From NCBI RefSeq assembly GCF_030145185.1, contig NZ_JAQYWB010000023.1, positions 1 through 64,000 of the forward strand: 64,000 bases of DNA, read 5' to 3'. Positions within the stretch are counted from its first letter, which is position 1, and every line of letters begins with the position of its first letter. Positions 1 to 8,886 of the stretch are shown here, one piece after another. Position numbers and translations under genes: made by a program. The notes beneath the pieces were generated by a model. The model was not told the origin of the DNA, did no database searches, and worked only from the letters and a program-made list of their open reading frames with translations. This stretch comes from Desulfoluna sp. Its GTDB lineage: Bacteria > Desulfobacterota > Desulfobacteria > Desulfobacterales > Desulfolunaceae.

Positions 1-22
1 CATACGATAAAATTGGTTCCAT
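1..22 (-). CDS. Possible first codons of a gene leaving the window on the left
   Basis: Read on the minus strand, an ATG at 22-20 follows GGAGGCAGGT, a strong ribosome binding site with five-base spacing, and the frame stays open to the window edge (MEPILSY). AT-rich DNA suited to a promoter lies just upstream. Seven codons are too few to name a product, and the call rests on the start signal alone. Confidence 0.3.
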
Positions 23-226
23 ACCTGCCTCCATGATTTTGGCTCTGTGCGTTATTTTCTTAATATAATGCATAATCCACGCTTTTCATGGAGCGCAGGT
101 TCTACTTGGCAATCATTATGTCTACAGGTTGCCAACAATACCCAGTGTACAGAGTTTATACTGCACTAAAACCTGCTTTCAAGGTGGCACACCTTGCCGC
201 CGGAGGCTTCTTTTGAAGCTGAATAG
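23..226. other. Intergenic region downstream of the ligase gene
   Basis: No gene is visible. The inverted repeat CAAGGTG/CACCTTG (180-196, three-base loop) and GGCTTC/GAAGC(T) (208-223) lie just beyond the stop codon of the minus-strand ligase and may end its transcript. The following T-run on the minus strand is short, so the terminator call is weak. Confidence 0.3.
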
Positions 227-2068
227 TTACGATTCGACAAGCTCATAAAAACGATTTTCGTCGATGGCGGCCACCCCTTTTTCCTGAGCTTTTTCAATTT
301 TTTTAGCTCCCACGTTGTCCCCGCACACAAGATAATCGGTTTTGCCGGTGACCGAAGACTGGACCACGGCCCCGATTTTTCGGGCCATCTCCTGCATCTC
401 CTCCCGGCTTCCGCGAATCATCTTGCCCGTAAACACCACCCCTTTTCCCGAGAGCGGTGACGTCGCTTCCACCTCGTTGATTTCAGAGGTCAGGGGTGTG
501 GGTTCAATCACAAAGCTCAACGCCAGCATATGAAGAATGGTTTCACGTACCTGGGCCAGGCCAGTGCCGATGTTTTTGCACTTGGCCTCCTTGAAGCCCC
601 GAATCTCGGCAGCAAGGATATCATCACCGGTTTGATTCAGGAGGTCGGCAAGCGGAAAAATCGCCAACAGGTTGCGGGCCTCGCTTTTGCCCAGGCTTCG
701 CACGCCAAAAGCCGCCAGGAAGCGCCAGTCTTCCACCGATGTTGTCCGGCTGATGCCGAGGGCATTGTAGAGGTTTTCCGATTGGACCGGTCCAAAACCA
801 AGGGCCTGAAACTCCATAGCCTTCAGTTTGTAGATCTTTTCCAGGGAGTCGTATCCTTTTTCCACCAGCTTCTGGACGGTCTTTTTCCCGAACCAGTCGG
901 CACTGCCCAGTGTTTTAAACCAGTGAATGATGCGCTGTTCTGCCTTGGCGCTGCACAAAGGGTTCACGCAGAGCAAAAACTTGTCGTCTTCTTCCAGGGG
1001 GGCATCACAGACCGGACACACCTCAGGAATCAAAACCGTCTCGGCAGGCGTGAGCACCTTCTCGAGTTTGGGGATCACCTCACCGCTTCGAATGATCTCG
1101 ATCTCGGCGCCGATTCCCACCTTTTCAGAACGAAGGCGTTCCAGGTTATGGGCCGTGACGCGTCGAATGGTGGCACCCGAGACTTTCACCGGGGTCACCT
1201 CCATCACCGGGGTCACCTTGCCGGTACGCCCCACTTGCCAGATCACATTTTCCACGGTGGTGACCGCACTCTCCCCCCGGGTTTTAATGGCGATCTGCCA
1301 GCGGTTGTGGTGGCTGGTGGCGCCCATGTGGGCCCTCAAGGTCTCATCGGTTATCTCTGCCACCAGGCCATCCACCGGATAATCGATGCCTTCAAGCACC
1401 TCTGCCCGTATGCTGTCCATGGACGCAATCATCTCCGGCCCGCTGCCCGTCCACCTCTTGAGCTCACCATAGGGGACAAAACGAACCGCCTGATCTTCGA
1501 GGGCTTTTTTCGCATGGTCATTCAGGACATCTGAGGTGATAATACCGACCACCATGTTGCGGGGATGTTCGAAGTGGTCTTTCAAATGGGTATTAAAATA
1601 AGAAAGGCCCATGACGATTTCGCCGAGCCCTTTTCCACGCCCTCCAAGGGGAATCACCCCTTTGGCAAAGGCGTTGCTGATTTCATAGCCTTCAAAGCCG
1701 TTGCCGCGGGTGGCAAACTCCGTCCCGTCATCCCGTCCGGCCAGCCCATCGAGTTTTGCCATCACCTGATACGTCACCGACTCGATACCGATTTCAGAAG
1801 CCGCTTTATCTACTCGATTAACAAATCGTTCGAGGTCTTCGATTTTATATGCTTTTTCGGTGGACAGCATAGGAACAGGATGACGCACCTTTCCCCTGCC
1901 ATTGAAGGTCTCCGGCTCCACCGCCTTCAAGTAGGGGTGGGCGGGATTGAGAGCACGCAGCGTCTCAACCTTCTCATCGTAATCCGTATCCGAAACCAGG
2001 GGCTCGCCACGCCGGTAAGCCTCATTCAACTGCGTCAGCTCCTCAACGAGCCGTTCAATGTCATTCAT
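227..2068 (-). CDS. Divergent NAD-dependent DNA ligase (LigA-like)
   Basis: The 613-residue protein has the LigA layout: an N-terminal Ia-like segment with VSDTDYDEKVETL (25-37), a nucleotidyltransferase domain with the nucleophile motif KLDG (Lys105), an OB region, a four-cysteine zinc finger (Cys351, 354, 367, 372), helix-hairpin-helix DNA and a C-terminal BRCT domain (about 540-613). LigA seals nicks by AMP transfer from NAD+. Several usually invariant positions differ: the Glu two residues before the Lys is Met, TRGDG reads TRGNG, NPRNAAAG reads HPRNMVVG, and the Lys of DGVVIKV is lost (DGLVAEI). It is shorter than typical LigA (about 670). It is probably a second, specialised ligase rather than the replicative one. 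Confidence 0.8.
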   Translation of the reverse strand: MNDIERLVEELTQLNEAYRRGEPLVSDTDYDEKVETLRALNPAHPYLKAVEPETFNGRGKVRHPVPMLSTEKAYKIEDLERFVNRVDKAASEIGIESVTYQVMAKLDGLAGRDDGTEFATRGNGFEGYEISNAFAKGVIPLGGRGKGLGEIVMGLSYFNTHLKDHFEHPRNMVVGIITSDVLNDHAKKALEDQAVRFVPYGELKRWTGSGPEMIASMDSIRAEVLEGIDYPVDGLVAEITDETLRAHMGATSHHNRWQIAIKTRGESAVTTVENVIWQVGRTGKVTPVMEVTPVKVSGATIRRVTAHNLERLRSEKVGIGAEIEIIRSGEVIPKLEKVLTPAETVLIPEVCPVCDAPLEEDDKFLLCVNPLCSAKAEQRIIHWFKTLGSADWFGKKTVQKLVEKGYDSLEKIYKLKAMEFQALGFGPVQSENLYNALGISRTTSVEDWRFLAAFGVRSLGKSEARNLLAIFPLADLLNQTGDDILAAEIRGFKEAKCKNIGTGLAQVRETILHMLALSFVIEPTPLTSEINEVEATSPLSGKGVVFTGKMIRGSREEMQEMARKIGAVVQSSVTGKTDYLVCGDNVGAKKIEKAQEKGVAAIDENRFYELVES

Positions 2069-2119
2069 AGAATCCGTTATTCAATTCAGGCCAGGTTCAG
2101 CCCGGAGTTTCAGAAAAAT

Positions 2120-2845
2120 TTACGATGCAAGAGCCCAGCTTGACTGACCGATTAAATGGCAGATAGCGCCCAGGGTTCTTTTTCGGCCCTCCTTGAAGCG
2201 TGGGGTGCCGAAGCCTTTGCTCCAGCTTAACCCAGAGACATCATCAGAGACCGTCATCAATGCGGCCAATTTTACTTTCCGGTAGCAGGCGGCTGTAAAC
2301 AATGCCGATGATTCCATCTCCACAGCCACAGCTCCGAGGTCCTTAAACCGGTTGATACGTTCCGGCGTCTCGCGGTAGATGGCATCGGTGGTCCAGGCCT
2401 TGCCTTCCACCACAGGTGTTCCTGACGTGGAGAGAATATCCCGAACAAAGGCCGTCTGGGACACCGATGGTGAGACGCAATGCCCTGTGGTTTCAACGCC
2501 ATAGTGAAGAGAGGTGCCCTCATCCACATACGCTCCTGTGACAAGAAGGGTCTCACCGATGGCAAGTTTGCCCGTCAGAGAACCGCACCACCCGGCCATC
2601 AAAAAATATTTTCCGCCCCAGGCCACCAGGTTTTCCAGGAGCATGACCGCCTGGGGAGCCCCCATAAAAGGGCCGGCAATGGCTGTGTCCCCGGCCTGAA
2701 ATAATCGCATGGGCATGGGAACGCCTTTCACCTCCTGGGCACCCATGGATTTAACCAATTCTGAAAAATCCGGTTGAGTGGCCACAAGAACGACTTTTTC
2801 TGGAATATCCGGTCCCGACGGGGGGGTTACAATGCCAGTTGTCAT
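2120..2845 (-). CDS. Nucleoside phosphorylase (PNP/UDP family)
   Basis: The 241-residue protein has the fold signatures of the purine/uridine phosphorylase family: GWCGSL in the phosphate/ribose region (about 84-89), the family motif AVEMESSALF (about 173-182) that binds the ribose, and SDDVSG near 201, where an acidic residue usually contacts the base. Members split nucleosides with phosphate into base and ribose-1-phosphate in the cytosol. A GAGG site eight bases upstream supports the ATG at 2845. It ends about 50 bases before the ligase start and may be cotranscribed with it. Substrate preference (uridine, inosine or methylthioadenosine) cannot be read from the sequence. Confidence 0.82.
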   Translation of the reverse strand: MTTGIVTPPSGPDIPEKVVLVATQPDFSELVKSMGAQEVKGVPMPMRLFQAGDTAIAGPFMGAPQAVMLLENLVAWGGKYFLMAGWCGSLTGKLAIGETLLVTGAYVDEGTSLHYGVETTGHCVSPSVSQTAFVRDILSTSGTPVVEGKAWTTDAIYRETPERINRFKDLGAVAVEMESSALFTAACYRKVKLAALMTVSDDVSGLSWSKGFGTPRFKEGRKRTLGAICHLIGQSSWALAS

Positions 2846-3158
2846 GTTGAAGTCCTCACTGTTGAATGATGAATCCGTATGAGGTCGGGTATCGTCGCGT
2901 TACAGGCAGAAAACCACGTCGACAAGGGTGCGGTTTTCTCCGACAGGACTGTGTGTCATGTGCCCGTAAATCGACATAGAACAATCGACCACCGTTCCAA
3001 ACCTGCCATACACTCAATATATAATAGATCGGAGCATGACACCCTGATTTTTTGATGGTTTATCAATATAGCAGGAGATCATCACCCCACGCGGCTCACG
3101 CCACAGGGGGTGTGGCCGTATCAAACGCATGTAACATCAAACCCGTGGAGGCCTTCAT
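2846..3158. other. Intergenic region without a visible gene
   Basis: This stretch separates the nucleoside phosphorylase start from the terminator of the PC4-like gene and should hold the minus-strand promoter of the phosphorylase-ligase pair. AT-rich DNA around 3015-3075 could serve. I see no convincing reading frame or structured RNA. Confidence 0.4.
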
Positions 3159-3188
3159 AAAAAAGGCCCGTCGAAGAACCGACGGGCC
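3159..3188 (-). terminator. Rho-independent terminator of the PC4-like gene
   Basis: A perfect nine-base stem, GGCCCGTCG (3165-3173) with CGACGGGCC (3180-3188), has a six-base loop. On the minus strand it is followed by six Ts (3164-3159). It lies 16 bases past the stop codon of the small gene at 3204-3464. Confidence 0.88.
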
Positions 3189-3203
3189 TGCAGAACCTGG
3201 GAT

Positions 3204-3464
3204 TTAACCGATGGGGTCGAGGTTGTTTTCCAGCTCATCCTTAATATCGTCGATGATATCATAAATAAAGCTGATGTCACTGATGGAGAGACGCCCGGCC
3301 TTGGCAGGGGCGCGATCACTGCCATCCTTTTTTTTCAGAATGCGCGGCCCGATCTGTACCTTGGGCTCGCCTTTATCGTACTGGTTGATAGAGACGAGAA
3401 GACCAGTGTCTTCACATCGCCACTCTTTGAGTTTCTTATCCTTTTCGGGATCAAATCCAGCCAT
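3204..3464 (-). CDS. Small conserved-looking protein, possible PC4/YdbC-like nucleic-acid-binding fold
   Basis: The likely product is 86 residues beginning MAGFDPEKD, chosen because GGAGGAG precedes this ATG; an in-frame start 48 bases upstream is also possible. The body reads as a beta hairpin pair (LLVSINQYDKGEPKVQIGPR) followed by KAGRLSISDISFIYDII and a helix. That order (VxVxxYxGxxxVDIR, then GISLxxxxWxxL, then helix) recalls the PC4-type single-strand-binding fold. This is a fold guess, not a family assignment. The gene is monocistronic, downstream of glyS on the same strand, and has its own terminator. Confidence 0.6.
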   Translation of the reverse strand: MAGFDPEKDKKLKEWRCEDTGLLVSINQYDKGEPKVQIGPRILKKKDGSDRAPAKAGRLSISDISFIYDIIDDIKDELENNLDPIG

Positions 3465-3622
3465 GGACTCCTCCATTTTTTCAGGGGTAGCGGCCTTTTG
3501 GATGCACACCAAAAGGCCGAATTAATGGTGATTATATTAGATGCGATCAAAAAAAATCGTCATCGAAAAACGCCTCATTTAGTCATCACACCACGGTCGA
3601 TCGTGTTACGTGGCGGTCAGGG

Positions 3623-5701
3623 TTACGCAGAAAGCTTTGAAAAATCCGCAATATCGTTAAAGAGTCCGGCAATGCCAGACAAAATAGCCAGACGGTTGGC
3701 CCGCACTTTTTGATCCTCGGCCATGACCATGACGTCCTCAAAGAAACGGTCCACAAAGGGACGCAAACCGGCCACTGCGGAGAGGGCCTTGCTGTACCCC
3801 CCATTCTTAAGAGCGGCCTCCACCTCAATGCGGGTGGCGGTAAAGGCGCTGACCAGCTCTTTTTCGCTCTCATGTTCGAAAAGCGCCGCGTCAACGGAAA
3901 GACCGTCGGAGAGCTCCGCTTTTTTGATAATGTTGACCACTCGCTTGAAGGCCGCGGCCACCGCTTCAAAATCCGCGTTTTCTTTAAGCTCAGAGAGGGC
4001 TTTGACTCGCATCCAGATATCGGGCACCACATTAATGCCAACGGTGGTGACGGATGCCACCACGTCCTTGGCATACCCCTCCTCAAAGAGGAGATGGTCG
4101 ATACGGCCCCGAATGAAATCCGTGATGGCAGAGACGGTTTCGTCTACATTGACATCAATGCGTTCGGCATAGGCGATGACCCCTTTTTCAAGGATGGGAC
4201 GAAGGGGGAAGCTATATCCCCTCTGCACCATGATCTGGGCGATTCCGATGGCCTGGCGACGCAGGGCATAGGGATCGGCTCCCCCTGTGGGGATAAGACC
4301 CGCGGCAAAACAACCGCAGAGGGTGTCAAGCTTATCAGCCAGGGCCAGAAGAGCGCCTTCGCTGGTCTGGGGAAGCTCAGCTCCGGAATAGAGAGGTTTG
4401 TAGTGTTCCTGGATGGCTGCAGCAACAGACGCCTCTTCTCCGGCCCGCTCGGCATAGACACGGCCCATGACGCCCTGAAGTTTGGTGAATTCCACCACCA
4501 TGTGACTCACCAGGTCGGCCTTGCAGAGTTCGGCCGCTCGGGTCGTATTTTTTACGGCATCGGAAGAAACGCCAGCCGCTTCGGCCAACGCTTCGGCAAG
4601 GCCTTTAATGCGCCCTGCCTTGTCGTGAACCGTGCCCAGTTTCGCCTGAAAAAGGACGCCTTTGAGTCGTTCCACCCACGTATCGGGGCTCTCCTTCAGA
4701 TCCTGATCGAAGAAGAACTTGGCATCGGCCAGGCGAGCGCGGAGCACTTTTTCATGACCACGCCGCACCAGAGAGAGGTCTTTCACCCGTGTGTTGTTAA
4801 CGACAAGGAAGGCGTTCTTGAGTTTACCGGCCTCATCCACCACGGCAAAATACTTCTGGTGTTCGCGCATGGAGGTGATCAGCACCTCATCGGGGACAGC
4901 CAGGAAGGCTTCATCAAAGGTACCTGCCACCACCACGGGATACTCAATGAGGTTGGTTACGGTATCAAAAAGCTCTTCATCGGGGAGCAGAAAGCCCCCG
5001 GCCTCTTTTGCCGCCTCGGTCACCTGGGACTTGACCATGACGCGACGGGCAGCAAAATCTGCGATGACGCTGACCTTTTCAAGGGTCTCCAGATACGTAT
5101 CGGGATCCTCGATCACAACGGGACCGGGGTTCATAAACCGGTGGCCGAAGGAGGCCTTACCGCTTTCCACCTTGCCGAAGGCGAAGGGGATCACGGCCTC
5201 TCCGAGCAGGGCCACGATATTCTGAACGGGACGTGCAAAGGTCACAGAGAGATCGGCCCAGCGCATGGCTTTGGGAAAGGGCAGTTTGTGGATCAATTCG
5301 GGAAGAATGTCCGACAGAACCTCTGCGCTCGCCTTAACCTCTTCGGCCACGCTGGCACAAAGATACCGGCCCTTTTTGGTCTCTTTGATTTCAATCTGTG
5401 CAACCTCAATCCCTACCTTTTCAGCAAATTTGATGGCAGGCATCTTCGGGGTGCCGTCGGCATCATAACCCACAGACTCCGGGGGACCGGTGACTTCAGT
5501 TGTCTCAGCCTTCTGGCTGAGAGCTACATTTTTTACCATCACGGTGAGGCGACGCGGGGTGCCATACGTGGTGATGTCCCCGGCATCAATGCGGTTCTCT
5601 TTAAGTCTTGCGGCGACAGTTCTGGCTAAAAAGTCGAGGGCAGGCCGTATATACCCTGCGGGGATCTCTTCCGTTCCGATTTCGAAAAGTAAGGTCTTCA
5701 T
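3623..5701 (-). CDS. glyS: Glycyl-tRNA synthetase beta subunit
   Basis: The 692-residue protein matches the usual length and the opening MKTLLFEIGTEEIPAGY of bacterial GlyS. The beta subunit carries tRNA recognition and an HD-like core, with a DALR-type anticodon-binding segment in the last 130 residues. It works as an alpha2beta2 enzyme with GlyQ to charge tRNA-Gly in the cytosol. The start at 5701 has AGGTGAGAT directly upstream. It lies 101 bases downstream of glyQ on the same strand, the standard glyQS arrangement. No terminator was recognised between it and the PC4-like gene. Confidence 0.96.
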   Translation of the reverse strand: MKTLLFEIGTEEIPAGYIRPALDFLARTVAARLKENRIDAGDITTYGTPRRLTVMVKNVALSQKAETTEVTGPPESVGYDADGTPKMPAIKFAEKVGIEVAQIEIKETKKGRYLCASVAEEVKASAEVLSDILPELIHKLPFPKAMRWADLSVTFARPVQNIVALLGEAVIPFAFGKVESGKASFGHRFMNPGPVVIEDPDTYLETLEKVSVIADFAARRVMVKSQVTEAAKEAGGFLLPDEELFDTVTNLIEYPVVVAGTFDEAFLAVPDEVLITSMREHQKYFAVVDEAGKLKNAFLVVNNTRVKDLSLVRRGHEKVLRARLADAKFFFDQDLKESPDTWVERLKGVLFQAKLGTVHDKAGRIKGLAEALAEAAGVSSDAVKNTTRAAELCKADLVSHMVVEFTKLQGVMGRVYAERAGEEASVAAAIQEHYKPLYSGAELPQTSEGALLALADKLDTLCGCFAAGLIPTGGADPYALRRQAIGIAQIMVQRGYSFPLRPILEKGVIAYAERIDVNVDETVSAITDFIRGRIDHLLFEEGYAKDVVASVTTVGINVVPDIWMRVKALSELKENADFEAVAAAFKRVVNIIKKAELSDGLSVDAALFEHESEKELVSAFTATRIEVEAALKNGGYSKALSAVAGLRPFVDRFFEDVMVMAEDQKVRANRLAILSGIAGLFNDIADFSKLSA

Positions 5702-5802
5702 ATCTCACCTGTGTGTCAGCTGCTAAAATCACGCAGCGGAATCTTTCATGTGTACGGGCAACATCAGCGCTCATTTTGCCCGCAAAGGGGGAATCATCCC
5801 TG

Positions 5803-6672
5803 CTATTTTTTCAGCATGGGGAAGCCGAGTCGCTCTCGCTGTTCGATGTAACCATGGGCACAAAGCCGCGCCAGGCTGCGTATTCTTCCGATATACCCGG
5901 TTCTCTCGGTGACGCTGATAGCCCCCCGTGCGTCGAGGAGGTTAAAGAGGTGCGAGCATTTGATGCAGCATTCATACGCGGGAATAACGATACCCTCTGC
6001 GATGATGCGTTGGGCCTCATTTTCATACTTCTTGAACAGATCAAGGAGCATGTCCACATCGGCAATTTCGAAGTTGTAGGTGGACTGCTCCACCTCCTGC
6101 TGGTGAAAAATATCCCCGTAAGTCAGGGTATCATTCCACTTCAGATCGTAGACGCTGTCTACACCCTGCAGGTACATACAGATTCGCTCAAGGCCGTAGG
6201 TCAACTCCACGGAGACGGGCTTGACCTCTATACTGCCGGCCATCTGGAAATAGGTGAACTGTGTCACCTCCATGCCGTCCAGCCAAACCTCCCAGCCAAG
6301 ACCGGAGGCCCCAAGGGTCGGGGATTCCCAGTCATCCTCCACAAAACGGATATCGTGTTCCAGGGGATCGATTCCGAGCACCTTAAGGCTCTCAAGATAA
6401 AGCTCCTGGACGTTGGCGGGTGAAGGTTTCATGAGCACTTGAAACTGGTAATAGTGCTGCAGACGCATGGGGTTGTCGCCGTAACGACCGTCGGTTGGAC
6501 GACGAGAGGCCTGAGCATAGGCCACTTTCCAGGGCTCAGGCCCGAGGCACCTCAGTAAGGTCGCCGGATGAAAGGTTCCGGCCCCCACTTCAAGGTCATA
6601 GGGCTGGCTCAACACACACCCGGTGCCCGCCCAGTATTTCTGCAACGACAAAATCACATCCTGAAAGTTCAT
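5803..6672 (-). CDS. glyQ: Glycyl-tRNA synthetase alpha subunit
   Basis: The 289-residue protein begins [19 protein letters not shown], the conserved opening of GlyQ, and contains the class II motifs around [14 protein letters not shown] and LTYGLERI. This start is preferred over an in-frame one 78 bases upstream because family members begin here and GAGG lies eight bases before the ATG. The subunit forms glycyl-adenylate and pairs with GlyS. A heterotetrameric GlyRS is typical of proteobacteria and many other bacteria, which agrees with the proposed host. Confidence 0.96.
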   Translation of the reverse strand: MNFQDVILSLQKYWAGTGCVLSQPYDLEVGAGTFHPATLLRCLGPEPWKVAYAQASRRPTDGRYGDNPMRLQHYYQFQVLMKPSPANVQELYLESLKVLGIDPLEHDIRFVEDDWESPTLGASGLGWEVWLDGMEVTQFTYFQMAGSIEVKPVSVELTYGLERICMYLQGVDSVYDLKWNDTLTYGDIFHQQEVEQSTYNFEIADVDMLLDLFKKYENEAQRIIAEGIVIPAYECCIKCSHLFNLLDARGAISVTERTGYIGRIRSLARLCAHGYIEQRERLGFPMLKK

Positions 6673-7007
6673 CTTTTGATTCCTCAAATAACACGGTGCC
6701 TGGAAAGACGCTTCACAAGGGGGTATGGACTCATACCCGGCCCCTTTCACGGTCGTAAAGGTTCACATGATTTGATGGCCCGTCACAAAGACAGGGTACC
6801 GCTTCGCGGTATTCTATATATTGAGAATAGTTCATTATCACAACACACGGTACAAAGAGAGAAGGGGCTGCCTCCCTTTATTACATGACCATCTTATTTT
6901 AACTCAAGAAAACTACATGATAAAATGGCGATAGTCAATCAAAAGGCGCAGGACACCGATCCCGTATAATTCCAAGGGGGTGAATGACGCAACCTGTCAT
7001 TGTCCGA
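6673..7007. other. Intergenic region between the GHMP kinase end and glyQ
   Basis: The stretch contains the predicted glyQS promoter (6815-6843, minus). The remainder is AT-rich and shows no gene. No T-box-like leader was recognised upstream of glyQ. Confidence 0.45.
6815..6843 (-). promoter_or_regulatory. Predicted sigma70-type promoter of glyQS
   Basis: On the minus strand TTGTGA and TATATA are separated by exactly 17 bases. The site is about 140 bases upstream of glyQ. It was found by eye and is untested. Confidence 0.45.
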
Positions 7008-8087
7008 TCATTGAAAAAGGCCCTCTCCTTCATAGATTTTGTCCGATGGCTCGATCACCACCCCTGACCAGGCCACGCCAGAGGGAAGCAAGCGAGCGCC
7101 CGGGGTCTCTTCAAGGCTCGTTTTCCAGGCGTTTCGTGCAGACACCATGGCATCCGCCTCCCCCACCATCCAGAGGCATCCGCCTCCGCCAGCCCCGGTA
7201 AATCGTGCGCCGCAGCCGTGCTCTTCGGCGATTTTTCCCAATCGAGTCCCGGTTTCATCCAGCACATCCGGGGTCATGGCGACCCGGATGCGGGTTTCCT
7301 GATTCATCAGTTCGGCAGCCCCTTGCCAGTCCTGACGTCCCAGGGATTCGGCAAAGTCATGGGTCAGTTGAATAATCTGGTGCCACTCCTGCCTGCAGCT
7401 CCCGCTTAAAAATCCTTTGACCCACCGACTGTTGACGTTCAGGGAATCATGGGGGATGCCGCAATAGGCCACCGCGATATGAGGAGCCAGATCCACCTCT
7501 TCCCCATGAAACACCGAGGCGTGTCGATGCTGCCCTTCCCCATCCCAATGCCAGAGAGAGACCCCGCCGAAAGCGGCGGCCATCTGGTCCTGGATGCCGC
7601 AAACCACGCCTGCCACGGCGCTCTCCACGGACTGAGCGATCCGGGCCGCACGCGTTTGTAACGCCTCGCCGTTTTCCACCCCCTCCAGAGCCGAGAGAAA
7701 AGCCGCACAAAGGGCCACCGCAGCGACGGAGGACCCCCCAAGGGCACTGCGCGGCGGGGAGGCCGAATCGATCTCGATCTTTACCCCGGACACATCAAAA
7801 AAAGCGGCAATACCAAACATCAACCCCATGGGATGGGCAAAAGGAAGCTCACGGGCAGGAAATTCGGCCGACTCAAAACCACGGGAGTCCACGCGCACCC
7901 ACCCTTTTTTGTAGGGAGAAATGCGAACACGGGTGCGAAGATCCAGAGCCAGGTTAAAGGTTGCCGGGTTGAGATGCTGCAAAGGGAGATAAAAGGTGGC
8001 CAGATCCAGAGTTCCCCCCATATCCACACGACACGGGGCGGAGCTGATGGTGGGGGTGGTGATGGGTCTTCCGATAGGGTGAGGCAT
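7008..8087 (-). CDS. GHMP-family sugar kinase
   Basis: The 359-residue protein starts best at MPHPIGRPIT (8087), 13 bases after recO. It carries the three GHMP motifs: SAPCRVDMGGTLDL near the N terminus, the phosphate loop RSALGGSSVAAVAL, and GAGGGGCLW towards the C terminus. The form of motif 1 is closer to heptose-7-phosphate/galactokinase-like members (HddA, GalK) than to homoserine or mevalonate kinases. It probably phosphorylates a sugar or sugar phosphate with ATP in the cytosol. It is the last gene of an mgtE-recO-kinase run. The substrate is unknown and the neighbours do not reveal it. Confidence 0.78.
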   Translation of the reverse strand: MPHPIGRPITTPTISSAPCRVDMGGTLDLATFYLPLQHLNPATFNLALDLRTRVRISPYKKGWVRVDSRGFESAEFPARELPFAHPMGLMFGIAAFFDVSGVKIEIDSASPPRSALGGSSVAAVALCAAFLSALEGVENGEALQTRAARIAQSVESAVAGVVCGIQDQMAAAFGGVSLWHWDGEGQHRHASVFHGEEVDLAPHIAVAYCGIPHDSLNVNSRWVKGFLSGSCRQEWHQIIQLTHDFAESLGRQDWQGAAELMNQETRIRVAMTPDVLDETGTRLGKIAEEHGCGARFTGAGGGGCLWMVGEADAMVSARNAWKTSLEETPGARLLPSGVAWSGVVIEPSDKIYEGEGLFQ

Positions 8088-8100
8088 GAGGTGATCGTCC

Positions 8101-8880
8101 TTAAAATGATCGGATTTTTGACAGAAACGAGAGACTCTTCGGTTCACGTCCGAGATGCATTGGCAAAAAGCGTTCCATAAGGGACAGCCCCTCCCGTTCC
8201 GCAGCCGGGCTGAATCGCACCCGGAAGGCGCCCTCCAGCCCTTCGTTCAGCACCCATCGAAGCTGCTTCAGCGTCCCGACGGAGATCGCCATGCGGTGAC
8301 GGGCTTCTCCCCGACACTGTGGGCAGACCATCCCGCCACGATCCAGGTCAAAGAAAGCCTTGGCTTGAGACAGGGTTTCCATGTCCACCCCACAACCGGC
8401 ACATCGACTGAGCGACGGAGCCAAGCCGGCAATATCAAGAAACAAAAGCTGAAACAAAATACTGACCGTGCCGGGGGATCGCCGGGCGTCATGGAGGGCG
8501 GCAAGGGACGACTCAAAGAGGGTGAAAAGACGTTTTTGAGGCACGCCCTCTTCCAGCCACTGAATGGTTACTTCGGACCAGTATCCGGCATAGGCTGATT
8601 TCAGATAATCGGTCCGAATCGATTCATAAGGGGATAAAATGGAGGCCTCATCAAGGTAGGGAAGGCCTTTGCCTTGCCTGATGACGATCTCAAGGTGGGT
8701 GAAGAGTTCCAACACACCGGAAAAGCGCTTGACGCTCTTTTTGGCATTTTTAGCAAAGGCGCTCATCTTCCCCTCGTCCGGAGTGAGGAAGGTGAGGACC
8801 ACATCGTGGTCCCCATACTCCACCTTACGAAGTAGAATGGCCGGCGCCTTCCGGATAATCACCTGCGCAACGAGTGCCAT
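8101..8880 (-). CDS. recO: DNA repair protein RecO
   Basis: The 259-residue protein has an N-terminal OB fold (VEYGDHDVVLTFLTPDEGK, then KKSVKRFSGVLELF) and a central zinc finger with CAGC (about 160) and CPQC (about 187), the RecO pattern. RecO binds SSB-coated DNA and loads RecA with RecR during gap repair. Its start lies six bases after the mgtE stop, so the two are probably cotranscribed. This window therefore carries both RecF-pathway and RecBCD-pathway components. Confidence 0.93.
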   Translation of the reverse strand: MALVAQVIIRKAPAILLRKVEYGDHDVVLTFLTPDEGKMSAFAKNAKKSVKRFSGVLELFTHLEIVIRQGKGLPYLDEASILSPYESIRTDYLKSAYAGYWSEVTIQWLEEGVPQKRLFTLFESSLAALHDARRSPGTVSILFQLLFLDIAGLAPSLSRCAGCGVDMETLSQAKAFFDLDRGGMVCPQCRGEARHRMAISVGTLKQLRWVLNEGLEGAFRVRFSPAAEREGLSLMERFLPMHLGREPKSLSFLSKIRSF

Positions 8881-8886
8881 CGGTTA

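Noticed and set aside
3710-5629. A 639-codon open frame antisense to glyS
   Set aside because: It lies fully inside glyS, which matches its family over its whole length; the antisense product has low-complexity His/Gly-rich composition typical of a shadow frame.
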